A DNA stretch of 64,000 bases from Gammaproteobacteria bacterium (lineage in GTDB: Bacteria; Pseudomonadota; Gammaproteobacteria; Pseudomonadales; Pseudohongiellaceae). The notes under the pieces are model-generated. The model did not search any database. It was not told the origin of the DNA and saw nothing but the letters and a program-made list of their open reading frames with translations. This document shows, in pieces, positions 9,648-18,233 of this stretch (its first letter is position 1; every line of letters starts with the position of its first letter). The stretch is from the NCBI GenBank assembly GCA_030831165.1, contig JAURLP010000011.1, positions 1 through 64,000 on the forward strand, in the 5' to 3' direction. The position numbers and the translations under genes are program-made.

Positions 9648-10442
9648 ATGAAAAAAGATAAGCTGGAAGCCCGCCGTCAATTTTTAAGAGGAAGCGCAGT
9701 CGCAGCCGGAGCGGCTGTTTTAGGCGGAGCCATCAAACCTGCCTTGGCGCAGCAAACAGAATTTGTAATAGATCCACCGGCTACCACCTCAATGGAAATA
9801 TTTGGTTCTAATGCTCGCTTTCCAGTACGACGTGTTTTTTGTCTGGGTCGTAATTACCGGGCTCATGCCTTTGAATCAGGGGATGACCCTGATGTAAATC
9901 CTCCTTTTTTCTTTATCAAGCCACGTGACGCGGTTGTCGATAGTCGCAAGCCTTTTCCCTACCCTCCAATGACTCAGGAATTGCGCTATGAAGGGGAGAT
10001 GGTTGTTGCATTGAAAAGTGGCGGCACAAATATCAGTGAAGCAGATGCTTTAAATCATGTTTATGGCTATGGCGTTGGCATTGATATGACACGAGAAGAT
10101 CTACAGCATGAAGCTCAGAGACTGGAACGCCCCTGGGCGATCAGCAAATCATTCGATAATTCAGCTCCCTGCGGTCCACTTTATCCTGTAGAGACGCATG
10201 GCCATGCCGTATCTGGACGAATCTGGTTAAGCGTGAATGGTGAAATAAAACAGGATTCTGATCTGGATTTACAACGCTGGTCTGTGCCACAAGGTATCGC
10301 CATTCTTTCGCAATATTATGAACTGACTGCCGGCGACATCATTATGACTGGCACCCCCGAGGGCATCGGCCTTATTTATAAAGGTGATGTTGTTCGAGTC
10401 GGAATAGACGGTTTGGGTGAAATCGAAGTCACTGTAGTCTAG
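9648..10442 (+). CDS. Fumarylacetoacetate hydrolase family protein with a Tat signal
   Basis: The N-terminus (ARRQFLRGSAVAAGAAV ... ALAQQ) is a clear twin-arginine signal, so the protein is exported folded. The mature part is an FAH-fold hydrolase/isomerase: CLGRNYRAHA, FFFIKPRDAV, and the metal ligands in ELRYEGEM (two Glu) and GIDMTRED (Asp), then IMTGTPEGIG near the end. Relatives cleave or isomerise acylpyruvates and ring-cleavage products in the cytosol; export is atypical. A GGAAA ribosome-binding site precedes the ATG. It is last in the 6474-10442 run and is followed by a clear terminator. The exact substrate cannot be read from sequence. Confidence 0.85.
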   Translation: MKKDKLEARRQFLRGSAVAAGAAVLGGAIKPALAQQTEFVIDPPATTSMEIFGSNARFPVRRVFCLGRNYRAHAFESGDDPDVNPPFFFIKPRDAVVDSRKPFPYPPMTQELRYEGEMVVALKSGGTNISEADALNHVYGYGVGIDMTREDLQHEAQRLERPWAISKSFDNSAPCGPLYPVETHGHAVSGRIWLSVNGEIKQDSDLDLQRWSVPQGIAILSQYYELTAGDIIMTGTPEGIGLIYKGDVVRVGIDGLGEIEVTVV

Positions 10443-10459
10443 AATTTATGAATAAAAAA

Positions 10460-10494
10460 GCCCGATCTTGTGATGACAGCATCGGGCTTTTTTT
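10460..10494 (+). terminator. Rho-independent terminator after the FAH-family gene
   Basis: A 7-bp stem (GCCCGAT at 10460-10466 with ATCGGGC at 10481-10487) is followed by seven T residues. An A-run on the 5' side could let it work in both directions, serving the convergent hydrolase gene as well. Confidence 0.85.
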
Positions 10495-10556
10495 ATTGTT
10501 ATCATTAGTAGTTTTTGGTCTTTAATAAGCTTGGATAATTTTACATTCATCTAATC

Positions 10557-11276
10557 TCAAGCATGTATTTTTTGTAAGGTCTCGATGAGTTCTTCTTTTT
10601 TAGAGTAAAAAGGCGAATGACTCGAAGCAATTTCAAACACCTCCTTGCAAGGCGAGGCAGCAATCATTTGACGTTGCATATCTGGGTGGATCGCATGATC
10701 TTCAGTAAGAAGAATATAGTATCGTGCAACGGTACCGAAATTTTCTTCTGTGACGATTACTGGGGTCCCCAAAGGGGCTAGAGCTTGAGCATGTTGATGT
10801 GCAATAGCAAAGGCCACATCTTCATCACTGCAATCGTGATAAAAAAGGTCTTTAATCATATCCGCCTTTATCGTTCCGGTGAGGTGATCTTCGGCCACTA
10901 TCAATGCTGGAGGGACAGATGAGTTCGGATTAGACTCTTCCAGTGATAACAGAGACTGACCTGATTGAGGCAAAAAGCCTGAAAGGTAAACCAAGGCGCC
11001 AACTTTCTCAGGTCGCAATTCCGCCGCCGCAGTGATAGCGAGACCTCCCATTGAATGGCCCAGCATGACAACTTTTTCATCTTGTTGATCCAGTACTTCA
11101 ACCAGCTTATTGGCATAGGCTTCCAAAGTCACCTCATTTGCAGGCGTTGGATCTGCACCAGACCCCGGTAATTCAGGGGTAATCACTTTATGACCGGCAG
11201 CCTTAAGGCCAGGCATTACTTTATTCCAGCACCAGGCACCATGCCAGGCGCCATGAACTAATACATAAGTCGTCAT
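10557..11276 (-). CDS. Alpha/beta-fold hydrolase, methylesterase/hydroxynitrile-lyase-like
   Basis: The 239-residue protein begins TYVLVHGAWHGAWCW, holding the HG oxyanion motif. It has the nucleophile elbow GHSMGG and the late SSHSPFYSKKEEL, giving the catalytic His. The arrangement resembles the small esterase/salicylate-methylesterase-like group. There is no signal peptide, so it should be cytosolic. AAGGATG lies upstream of the ATG as ribosome-binding site. It may be cotranscribed with the small lipoprotein gene just upstream (28 bp). The substrate is unknown; an ester or lactone would be consistent. Confidence 0.85.
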   Translation of the reverse strand: MTTYVLVHGAWHGAWCWNKVMPGLKAAGHKVITPELPGSGADPTPANEVTLEAYANKLVEVLDQQDEKVVMLGHSMGGLAITAAAELRPEKVGALVYLSGFLPQSGQSLLSLEESNPNSSVPPALIVAEDHLTGTIKADMIKDLFYHDCSDEDVAFAIAHQHAQALAPLGTPVIVTEENFGTVARYYILLTEDHAIHPDMQRQMIAASPCKEVFEIASSHSPFYSKKEELIETLQKIHA

Positions 11277-11304
11277 AGTTTCATCCTTCTTTTTTATAAA
11301 TAAT

Positions 11305-11583
11305 TCAATTTAATAGACTGTTCAGTCGGTCATTAACGGCTTCTCGAGCTTGTTCTTCTGCATTTTGAGCTTCTTCTTCTACAATCTGCATAAATTCTTC
11401 ACTCGGAATTTCAACCTGCTCTAGTAAGATCTCTATCATCATCATTGCTTCATCCATTCGAGCTTCGGCAGCAACTACAGTTTCATCTATCATTGCTGGT
11501 GAATTAGTAGTTTCTTCAGAGCCGCATACAACAAGACCAATTGATGTGAAAGTGAGCATGGCGACTAGTGTAAGTTTTTTCAT
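11305..11583 (-). CDS. Small exported protein, probable lipoprotein
   Basis: A 92-residue product from the ATG at 11583 (GGAGA ribosome-binding site upstream) begins with a short positively charged signal, MKKLTLVAMLTF, then a Cys in GLVVCGSEE. The residue before the Cys is Val rather than Ala/Gly, so the lipobox is imperfect. The mature part is strongly acidic and helical (many Glu, with EEAQNAEEQAREAVNDRL), suggesting a coiled coil. An upstream ATG would add eleven unlikely residues. I do not recognise the family. The location is inferred to be an outer membrane or periplasmic one. Confidence 0.6.
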   Translation of the reverse strand: MKKLTLVAMLTFTSIGLVVCGSEETTNSPAMIDETVVAAEARMDEAMMMIEILLEQVEIPSEEFMQIVEEEAQNAEEQAREAVNDRLNSLLN

Positions 11584-11743
11584 ATAAAAATTTCTCCAAA
11601 CGATATTAGAAAGCAATACGGGTATTGCGAATTTACTGTAAAAAAAATGTATTCAGCTTTCTGTAAATGCTGCCGACAAAAGCTTTTCGATAATTAAAGC
11701 ATTCACATAGTGATTAGAACAGACTATAAACACAAGAATCGTT

Positions 11744-12832
11744 TTATTCAAATTGCAAATGCAGGGTAGACACTTCAACATCACAATATTCACGAGTAAA
11801 TTCGTGATCGGCAACTTTTCGGTATCGCCCTTCAGTTACTATTGGTTCTGTCAGATACGCTGGGTCAGTTAGCGTCACGCGATAGGAAATAATCAGGCCA
11901 TCATCCGACAGGCTATATTCCTCCACCACCATTTTTTCAGAACTTGAATCAAGTCCTCTAGTTGTACCCCAGGGCGTAATAGCAAAATGCGTAGATGTAA
12001 TAATCAGTCTTCCATCATTGGTTAATTCGCCTCTTGAGAAACCCAATGCATCTGGGACATAGTCTTCAGGAGGAGTATTTTGATCAAAATAAATGGTGCG
12101 AATTTCTGGAATCTGTTCTGTTTCAATCTGCATCTGATTAGCACTGCGAGTGATACGGGTAGCATAAGGCCAGGTTATTGTTCTAGGCACACCTAAAGGC
12201 AAGCATTCTAGAAATGGATCATTATTAATATCAAATTCGGAAACTTGAGCTTCACCTCTGGCAGTCAAACTCAAACCAGTTGGCGCAGAAAACCCACCAA
12301 CAAGAGCCCGGCGAAGACGCTCTTCAGGAGGAAGGTCAGACAGCCCCGCCCAAGTCCCTGAAAAATCAGTAGAGGGCCTTATCACACCATCACCAATGAG
12401 ATTGGTTGCTTCCATTCGCTCGATGCCTTCAGGTGGTCTAAACGAGTAAAAGACACGACCATCTTCATGCTGAAAGTAGTCCAGCAAACCAAACTTTCGG
12501 CTTTTGTCCCGATTTGGATTAGCAACCACTTTGACTCTGTCGCCTACTTTTACCGAGTCCTGTACCCAGCCATTACCCATGAGTCCAGCAATGGAATGGC
12601 CTTCAAAAGTCCAGGTTTCAACTGCGCCGCCTTCAGTGGGAACATCTACAGCCCAAAACACATGAGGGCTGCGCCACCTAACCTGTTTCACTACTCCAGT
12701 TACCGTGAAGGTCTCGTCAATTAAAAAAGGTGCCCGGGAGTGATGAGCCTCTACACCAAGGAAGGGAATGCAGACCAAAACCCAAAACAAAAACCATTTA
12801 TGAGAGGGATTAAAACAAGATGATGACTTCAT
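11744..12832 (-). CDS. Exported DUF6152-family protein
   Basis: After a signal peptide (cleaved near VEAHH) the mature protein starts with HHSRAPF and continues VTGVVKQVRWRSPHVFWAVDV and GDRVKVVANPNRDKS, the pattern of DUF6152 domains (an OB-like beta fold). The C-terminal half is a beta-rich region found with DUF6152 in several marine Gammaproteobacteria, often beside catabolic genes. Function is unknown. The HH immediately after cleavage could bind a metal, which is speculation. Divergent from the aldo/keto reductase gene. Confidence 0.7.
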   Translation of the reverse strand: MKSSSCFNPSHKWFLFWVLVCIPFLGVEAHHSRAPFLIDETFTVTGVVKQVRWRSPHVFWAVDVPTEGGAVETWTFEGHSIAGLMGNGWVQDSVKVGDRVKVVANPNRDKSRKFGLLDYFQHEDGRVFYSFRPPEGIERMEATNLIGDGVIRPSTDFSGTWAGLSDLPPEERLRRALVGGFSAPTGLSLTARGEAQVSEFDINNDPFLECLPLGVPRTITWPYATRITRSANQMQIETEQIPEIRTIYFDQNTPPEDYVPDALGFSRGELTNDGRLIITSTHFAITPWGTTRGLDSSSEKMVVEEYSLSDDGLIISYRVTLTDPAYLTEPIVTEGRYRKVADHEFTREYCDVEVSTLHLQFE

Positions 12833-13007
12833 ATTTATGTTTTTCTTCTTCGCTGCTTTTCATGCAGTAGATGCTAGCGTTATTTAGATGGAAATTCTAT
12901 TTTGCTCTAACGGCTCTATCACCCCAGTTATCGCTCTAATTCGCTGCATTTTAAGTTTTCATGAAAATCGTTTATCGTTGCTGCTCCTGTTAACAATGAG
13001 ATGGACT

Positions 13008-13958
13008 ATGAAAACACTTACTTTCAGCAACGGCGACCAGATGCCTATGCTCGGTTTAGGCACCTGGAAGTCTGATAATCCGACCATCAAACCTGTGATT
13101 AATCAAGCCATCAACATTGGCTATCGTCATCTGGATTGTGCTGCTGTTTATGGTAATGAAGTCGGTATTGGGGAAGCCCTTGCTGATGTCTTTAAGGCAA
13201 GGCAGGTGACGCGAGAGGCCTTATGGATAACATCGAAGCTCTGGAATAATGCCCATAAAGCAGACGATGTATTACCTGTCCTGAAGAAGACCCTGCATAG
13301 TTTACAGCTCGATTATCTGGATCTGTACTTGATTCACTGGCCCGTCGCCGTCAAACCGGAGGTCGGCTTTCCGCAGTCCGATGATGATTATTTAAGTCTG
13401 GAACAGCTCCCGATCATAGAAACCTGGCAAACCATGGAAGCCTGTGTTGATGCCGGGCTAATTAAACATATAGGGGTATCTAACTTCAGCATACCTAAAC
13501 TGAAAGACCTGGTTGCCCTTGGTCGCATTAAACCAGAAATGAATCAGGTAGAATTGCATCCCCTGCTGCAACAGGATGACTTAAAAAACTATTGTGATTC
13601 AGAAAATATAAAATTAACCGCCTATGCTCCTCTGGGTTCTGCCGACAGGCCTGCCTTTTTTCTTGAAAAAAATAGTCCAGCACCATTGGAGCTATCTGTA
13701 ATAAAACAAATTGCTTCAGCCCATAATGCCACTGCCGCGCAGGTATTACTGGCCTGGGGAATCCAGCGTGGCACCGCGGTCATTCCAAAATCAGTAAAAA
13801 CCCATCGCCTGGAAGAAAATTTTGCGGCCAAAGATCTTTGCCTTACTGACCAGGAAATGGCTGAAATTAAATCCCTCGATCAACACTATCGGCTCTTGAA
13901 TGGCAAAATTTGGGAAGGGCCATACACTTATGAATACCTTTGGGATGAAAAAGAATGA
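13008..13958 (+). CDS. Aldo/keto reductase
   Basis: From the ATG at 13008 the product is 316 residues and begins MKTLTFSNGDQMPMLGLGTW, a canonical AKR start. The longer frame from 12888 adds 40 residues that do not look like AKR sequence or a signal. Catalytic residues are present: Asp/Tyr in HLDCAAVYGNE, Lys in ITSKLWNN, and His in YLIHWP. IPKSVKTHRLEEN is the NADP-binding segment. It resembles aldehyde reductases of the AKR1 type. It should reduce aldehydes or sugars using NADPH in the cytosol. It converges with the AtuA-like gene with only 14 bp between stop codons. Confidence 0.9.
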   Translation: MKTLTFSNGDQMPMLGLGTWKSDNPTIKPVINQAINIGYRHLDCAAVYGNEVGIGEALADVFKARQVTREALWITSKLWNNAHKADDVLPVLKKTLHSLQLDYLDLYLIHWPVAVKPEVGFPQSDDDYLSLEQLPIIETWQTMEACVDAGLIKHIGVSNFSIPKLKDLVALGRIKPEMNQVELHPLLQQDDLKNYCDSENIKLTAYAPLGSADRPAFFLEKNSPAPLELSVIKQIASAHNATAAQVLLAWGIQRGTAVIPKSVKTHRLEENFAAKDLCLTDQEMAEIKSLDQHYRLLNGKIWEGPYTYEYLWDEKE

Positions 13959-13972
13959 GGCAAGAATAGCTT

Positions 13973-16009
13973 TCAAAGCTCAAGTGCAAGAAGTGCCTTA
14001 TGTTGTTGCGCCCCGAATACATCTCTATCACCAGGATTCCCTGCCAAGACCTTCCGCTGCGCAGTAATTTTTATCGCTCTTGCTGGCTGATAGGAATAAC
14101 AGCCTATGATCTGTGACTCTGGAATTTTTAGAACCCCGGCAATTTCAGCTGGAACAAATACACCTGAATGAAGCGCATATATAAAATTTTCACTCGTTTT
14201 AAAAAAAACATCATAGGTAATTTCGTTAATACCTGCATTTTTACTGCGAATTATTTCTGCAATGTCCATAAGACAGTACTGCGGAGTCTTATTGACAGGC
14301 AGTTGTACGATATGCCCGTTCAGTTCATCAGGGCTTTCTCCGGGGACCTGCAAGCTGTGCTTCCAATCACAAGGGCAGGTGTCTTGTTTTTGCCATCTGC
14401 TTGTATCCCATAGCCATTGTTCAACCTCAAAGCAATTCTTCAGAAGCACCGGCTCAGTCAACAAGTGATAAAGAGTCCATTCATACGCCAGGCCCGCATC
14501 GATTTTTACGAACGATAAACCCTGTTCACTTCGGTAGGGATTAATAGACTTAAGCAATTCATCATGTGCGCTATCATCATCAAATGTCTCAATAAAAACG
14601 TATCCTGTTTCGGCATTAGTACTGTGAAAATCAATTGCGCATTGTTTTACCAGTTCAGGTAGTTGGCTACTGACTAGTTCTATTAGGCTGGCTTGTATAG
14701 TTTCCCATTGCGATAGAAAAACAGGATCACGCGTGCCCGCAATAAAAAAATAACTGGTCTGATCTTTTTGCTTAACCATCAAATCGCTGGGCGAACAGGG
14801 AAAGGCCAGATTCCCGGCTGTGGAAATTCGACCTGGATAACCATAATGCAGTAAGCCTGACCTAAAAGCCGCAAGGACATCTCTTGCTGCATCTTTATTA
14901 TCGCTGCTGACGCAAACAATTAAACCCAGTTCCTGTTCATCCAAACTGGCTTCAACGCCGTTTTTACCATAAACCCTGTAACTCCTATTATCTTCTGTGC
15001 TCTCATCCATTTTTCGCACTCGAGTTAAATCGACTGAGAGTATCGATATAGTCCTCTTCCCAATAACCCGACTTCCTTCCAGTTTGATTGAAGCAGCTTT
15101 TGAAATGAAACGACTGCCTTTAATACCTACTCGCCTATCATCGATCTCATAAAATTCTGTCTGAGTTATATCCAGGATGCCGCCTGGCAAAAAGAAAAAA
15201 TCCGGCCGAGACTTTTCATAAAGACTGTGTGCAGCAATAGAAACAGGTGTACATACTCTGGCAGAGTTTGGTGTATATATTTCGGCATGATTATCTCTAT
15301 AAATCTCAGCTACCAGACAATCACTACCTGAACCGGGGACCGCTGCTATGGCCCCACACTCAAGAATTTTACCAACGTGATAACAAAGTCCTGGATCAAA
15401 GCCTGCAGCGATAGGTGCAGCCGCAAATACAGCCGGGTCATAAGCTCGGCCGCAAACCACTACGTCAGCGCCTAAGGCCAATGCCGTCATAATGGGTTCA
15501 ATGCCCATTTGGCCAACTATTTTGCTTTCTTTTATTTGGGCATCGCTTAGCGGGGGCATTTTGCCCAATGGCTTCAACTCTTCTCGCTTGGGTATTAAAG
15601 TCTCTGAATTGAAATCCGCATGAATGACGCTCAATTTCACAGAGGAGTTACCTTCGGCAGCAATGATGTCGCGGACGATCGCTATTACATCATCACACTG
15701 GGGATTGGCGCCGGAGAACCCAGCACTACCTATTATACAGGGGCATTTATGTGCTAATGCAGCGCCTAGCATAATCGTGAGGTCACGCCTTAACGAAGCC
15801 TGTCCCACATAATGCTTATCAGAACCCAAATAATAGGGGCCTGCATCAATAGAGCCTGCATCAACCGCAATAAGATCAATACCTTGTTCCAGACCTTTTT
15901 TAAACGAGTCCAGCGGAAATCCATAACCTAAAATCGCAGTAGGAGAAAGAATACGAAAGCATTCTTCTGAAGGTTGTTCATGTAAATTGGAATTAATTAG
16001 CGTATTCAT
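13973..16009 (-). CDS. AtuA-family (DUF1446) protein fused to DUF4387
   Basis: The first 450 or so residues are an acyclic-terpene-utilisation AtuA/DUF1446 domain (LIAVDAGSIDAGPYYLG, CIIGSAGFSGANPQ, VVVCGRAYDPAVFAAAP). The last 100 residues match DUF4387 (IIRSKNAGINEITYDV, QPARAIKITAQRK). The two domains are usually encoded by adjacent genes; here they form one 678-residue chain. AtuA proteins are linked to degradation of citronellol/geraniol-type branched acids, but DUF1446 is broader and its reaction is unproven. The nearby tctCBA transporter for carboxylates fits a role in catabolism of an imported acid. No signal peptide: cytosolic. Confidence 0.8.
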   Translation of the reverse strand: MNTLINSNLHEQPSEECFRILSPTAILGYGFPLDSFKKGLEQGIDLIAVDAGSIDAGPYYLGSDKHYVGQASLRRDLTIMLGAALAHKCPCIIGSAGFSGANPQCDDVIAIVRDIIAAEGNSSVKLSVIHADFNSETLIPKREELKPLGKMPPLSDAQIKESKIVGQMGIEPIMTALALGADVVVCGRAYDPAVFAAAPIAAGFDPGLCYHVGKILECGAIAAVPGSGSDCLVAEIYRDNHAEIYTPNSARVCTPVSIAAHSLYEKSRPDFFFLPGGILDITQTEFYEIDDRRVGIKGSRFISKAASIKLEGSRVIGKRTISILSVDLTRVRKMDESTEDNRSYRVYGKNGVEASLDEQELGLIVCVSSDNKDAARDVLAAFRSGLLHYGYPGRISTAGNLAFPCSPSDLMVKQKDQTSYFFIAGTRDPVFLSQWETIQASLIELVSSQLPELVKQCAIDFHSTNAETGYVFIETFDDDSAHDELLKSINPYRSEQGLSFVKIDAGLAYEWTLYHLLTEPVLLKNCFEVEQWLWDTSRWQKQDTCPCDWKHSLQVPGESPDELNGHIVQLPVNKTPQYCLMDIAEIIRSKNAGINEITYDVFFKTSENFIYALHSGVFVPAEIAGVLKIPESQIIGCYSYQPARAIKITAQRKVLAGNPGDRDVFGAQQHKALLALEL

Positions 16010-16081
16010 TGAATCAATTTTATACTTTGCGTTAAATAAAAAAATTAGACATTAAGAATAAATTGTCACTGGAGAATATGC

Positions 16082-16894
16082 ATGTTGAAAATACCGTCAA
16101 TCCTAATATCACGCAGACTTATGCATTCTATGCTGGTCTTATTTTTTTCCATACCCCTTTTATCCTTCGCTCAGTTAGCTTCGCCTAATAGAGAAGGCGT
16201 GAGTATGGGACACCTGCATTTCCAGGCTACAGATATCGAAGCCAGCAATGCATTCTGGGAAGCCTTTGGTGCAACCAGAGTACAGAACGGCCCTCTTAGA
16301 ATGTATGCTGTTCCTGGAACCTTTATTCTGGTGCGTGAAGCTCAGCCAAGTAGCGGATCAGATGGAACAATGATTGTACATGTCGGCTTTCATGTACCTG
16401 ATGTTGATGCCGCTTTTGAAAGATGGACAACTGCTGGTATCGATGTTGAGCGTGGCGGCTTCCCTATTCAGCTCTGGGTTCATGGCCCTGATGGCCTGCT
16501 CATCGAGATTTTGGAAAACCCGGAAATTAATGTGCCTGTCCAGATGCATCATATCCACTGGAATATCCCTGAAATTGCAGCCATGCAGGCCTGGTATGAC
16601 AATATGTTTGGTGCCGTTCCTGGCATGCGCGGAGATTTTCAGGCAGCGGATATTCCTGGCGTTAACCTCACCTTTAGCGGTGCTGATATGCCACTTGCCC
16701 ACACCCAGGGCAGCGTACTCGACCATATCGGCTTTGAAGTAACTGATTTACAAGCAACCATTGCTAGACTCGAAGCAGCCGGCATTACCATGGACTCAGG
16801 CTATCGAGAAATCCCCGCTGCAAATCTGGCAATTGCATTTCTGACAGACCCTTGGGGAACTTATATTGAATTAACTCAAGGTTTAGAGCCTTAG
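16082..16894 (+). CDS. Exported two-domain VOC (glyoxalase-like) protein
   Basis: A signal peptide (cleavage near LSFAQ) is followed by two vicinal-oxygen-chelate domains. The first begins GVSMGHLHFQATDIEASNAF with DGLLIEILENPE, the second VQMHHIHWNIPEIAAMQAWY with PWGTYIELTQGL. VOC domains bind a divalent metal and catalyse dioxygenation, isomerisation or epimerisation. His and Glu ligands are present in both halves (GHLHF ... IEILE; HHIHW ... YIELT). Export of a VOC protein is uncommon. GGAGA lies just before the ATG. The substrate is unknown. Confidence 0.8.
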   Translation: MLKIPSILISRRLMHSMLVLFFSIPLLSFAQLASPNREGVSMGHLHFQATDIEASNAFWEAFGATRVQNGPLRMYAVPGTFILVREAQPSSGSDGTMIVHVGFHVPDVDAAFERWTTAGIDVERGGFPIQLWVHGPDGLLIEILENPEINVPVQMHHIHWNIPEIAAMQAWYDNMFGAVPGMRGDFQAADIPGVNLTFSGADMPLAHTQGSVLDHIGFEVTDLQATIARLEAAGITMDSGYREIPAANLAIAFLTDPWGTYIELTQGLEP

Positions 16895-16958
16895 CTTTTG
16901 ATCATTTACAAAAACTTGTTCAAGCAGTTATTCGACAACTAAATACTTGGGGAAAAAG

Positions 16959-17255
16959 ATGATAGCTACATTGGTAATTTTCGATTTAGGCGATAATTTT
17001 GATGCTGAAAAAGTTCGACACAATGCATTAATGGCAAGAGGTAAATTTGAAAACATGCTGGGCTTACGCTCCAAGGCCTTTGCAATTGATGCCGAAAAAA
17101 AACAGGCAAAAAATTTCTATATCTGGGAAGAAGAAGCTGCAGCAAGGAATTTTTTCTCAGAGGAAATCCTGGAGGGTGTCACCAGGTTTTACGGCGTAAG
17201 ACCCAGCATTGAATATTTGGAAGTCGCAACTTTAGTTGATAACCATATTAGTTAA
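16959..17255 (+). CDS. Small YdhR-like putative monooxygenase (dimeric alpha/beta barrel)
   Basis: A 98-residue protein from the ATG at 16959 (GGGGAAAAAG before it; an upstream TTG is less likely). FDAEKVRHNALMARGKFENM and FYIWEEEAAARNFFSEEI ... FYGVRPSIEYLEV fit the putative mono-oxygenase YdhR family, which has a ferredoxin-like fold. The reaction is unknown. It follows the VOC gene by 64 bp on the same strand and probably shares its transcript. Confidence 0.6.
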   Translation: MIATLVIFDLGDNFDAEKVRHNALMARGKFENMLGLRSKAFAIDAEKKQAKNFYIWEEEAAARNFFSEEILEGVTRFYGVRPSIEYLEVATLVDNHIS

Positions 17256-17381
17256 CATTGATTGGTCAGTTTACTAATCAAGTATTAATTTTTTAAAAGT
17301 TCTATTCCTTTTGGAGCAGCCGCTCAGTATCCCCACTCTGCGTTTGCCTGTTAAAGTAATGCTTAAAAATAATTATTGATA

Positions 17382-18233
17382 ATGACTTCTTATATAAAAA
17401 ACGCGGGCCTGATTAAAATAAAATATGCCATTATCTGGTTTACATTATTTTTAACTGCCTGTAATCCGAATTCTGACCCCGAAAATTTAAGCACCTCAGA
17501 CACTCCGCCAATTGTTAAAGTTATAAGCTCCGGCGGCTTTGCTGCGGCCTATAATGGCTTAATCGAGCAAATTGAGATGGAGCTTGGCATCCAGTTAGAA
17601 ACCGAATATGGCTCTTCATCTGGTGGCGCTATCGACTCTATTCCTGTTCGGCTGGAAAACGGTGACAATTTTGATGTGATTATTTTATCCCGTGAGTCCT
17701 TGGACAATTTAACGCTAAAGGGTTTCGTTACTGGCGACTCCAGGGTGGATCTGGTTAGATCAAGAATAGGGATGGCCGTTAAAGAAGGCTCCCCGATTCC
17801 CGCTATCAATGACGTAACATCTTTTATCCAGGCATTAAAGGATGCGCAATCCATTGCTTATTCTGCCAGCGCCAGTGGCACCTATTTATCTACGGAACTC
17901 TTTCCGGCTTTGGGTATTTGGGAATGGATTGAACCAAAAAGTACCCGAGTATTAAGCGAACGGGTGGCTGCCGTTGTAGCACGCGGGGATGCAGAAATTG
18001 GTTTTCAGCAAATCAGTGAAATTCTGCCCATTACAGGAGCCACCTTCGTTGGCCCTATTCCTGATGAGCTACAAAAAGTCACCACTTTTTCTGCTGGAAT
18101 TTTAGTGAATGCAACAAACCCAATGGATGCCTCACGCTTACTGGATTACCTTGCATCAGAGGAGTTAGCGGCCGAGATTGAAGCAAGTGGCTTATCTCCC
18201 GTTGTTCTAGAGAAAGCAAATGAAGCTGAATAA
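17382..18233 (+). CDS. Periplasmic-binding-protein type 2 lipoprotein (ModA/SBP-like)
   Basis: The signal ends in a lipobox (LTAC), so the protein should be membrane-tethered. The mature part resembles molybdate/sulfate-type binding proteins (VISSGGFAAAYNGLIEQIE, EYGSSSGGAIDSIPVRL, FDVIILSRESLDNL, AYSASASGTYLS, VARGDAEIGFQQISEI). No ABC permease is nearby. Instead its last 14 nt overlap the start of tctC, so it is translationally coupled to a tripartite tricarboxylate transporter, which is unusual. It may be a second receptor for that system or a sensor. The start is uncertain: TTG at 17376 or ATG at 17382, neither with a good ribosome-binding site. Confidence 0.75.
   Translation: MTSYIKNAGLIKIKYAIIWFTLFLTACNPNSDPENLSTSDTPPIVKVISSGGFAAAYNGLIEQIEMELGIQLETEYGSSSGGAIDSIPVRLENGDNFDVIILSRESLDNLTLKGFVTGDSRVDLVRSRIGMAVKEGSPIPAINDVTSFIQALKDAQSIAYSASASGTYLSTELFPALGIWEWIEPKSTRVLSERVAAVVARGDAEIGFQQISEILPITGATFVGPIPDELQKVTTFSAGILVNATNPMDASRLLDYLASEELAAEIEASGLSPVVLEKANEAE

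Noticed and set aside
12888-13007. 40-residue N-terminal extension of the aldo/keto reductase
   Set aside because: Family sequence begins at 13008; the extension is not a signal peptide or conserved domain.
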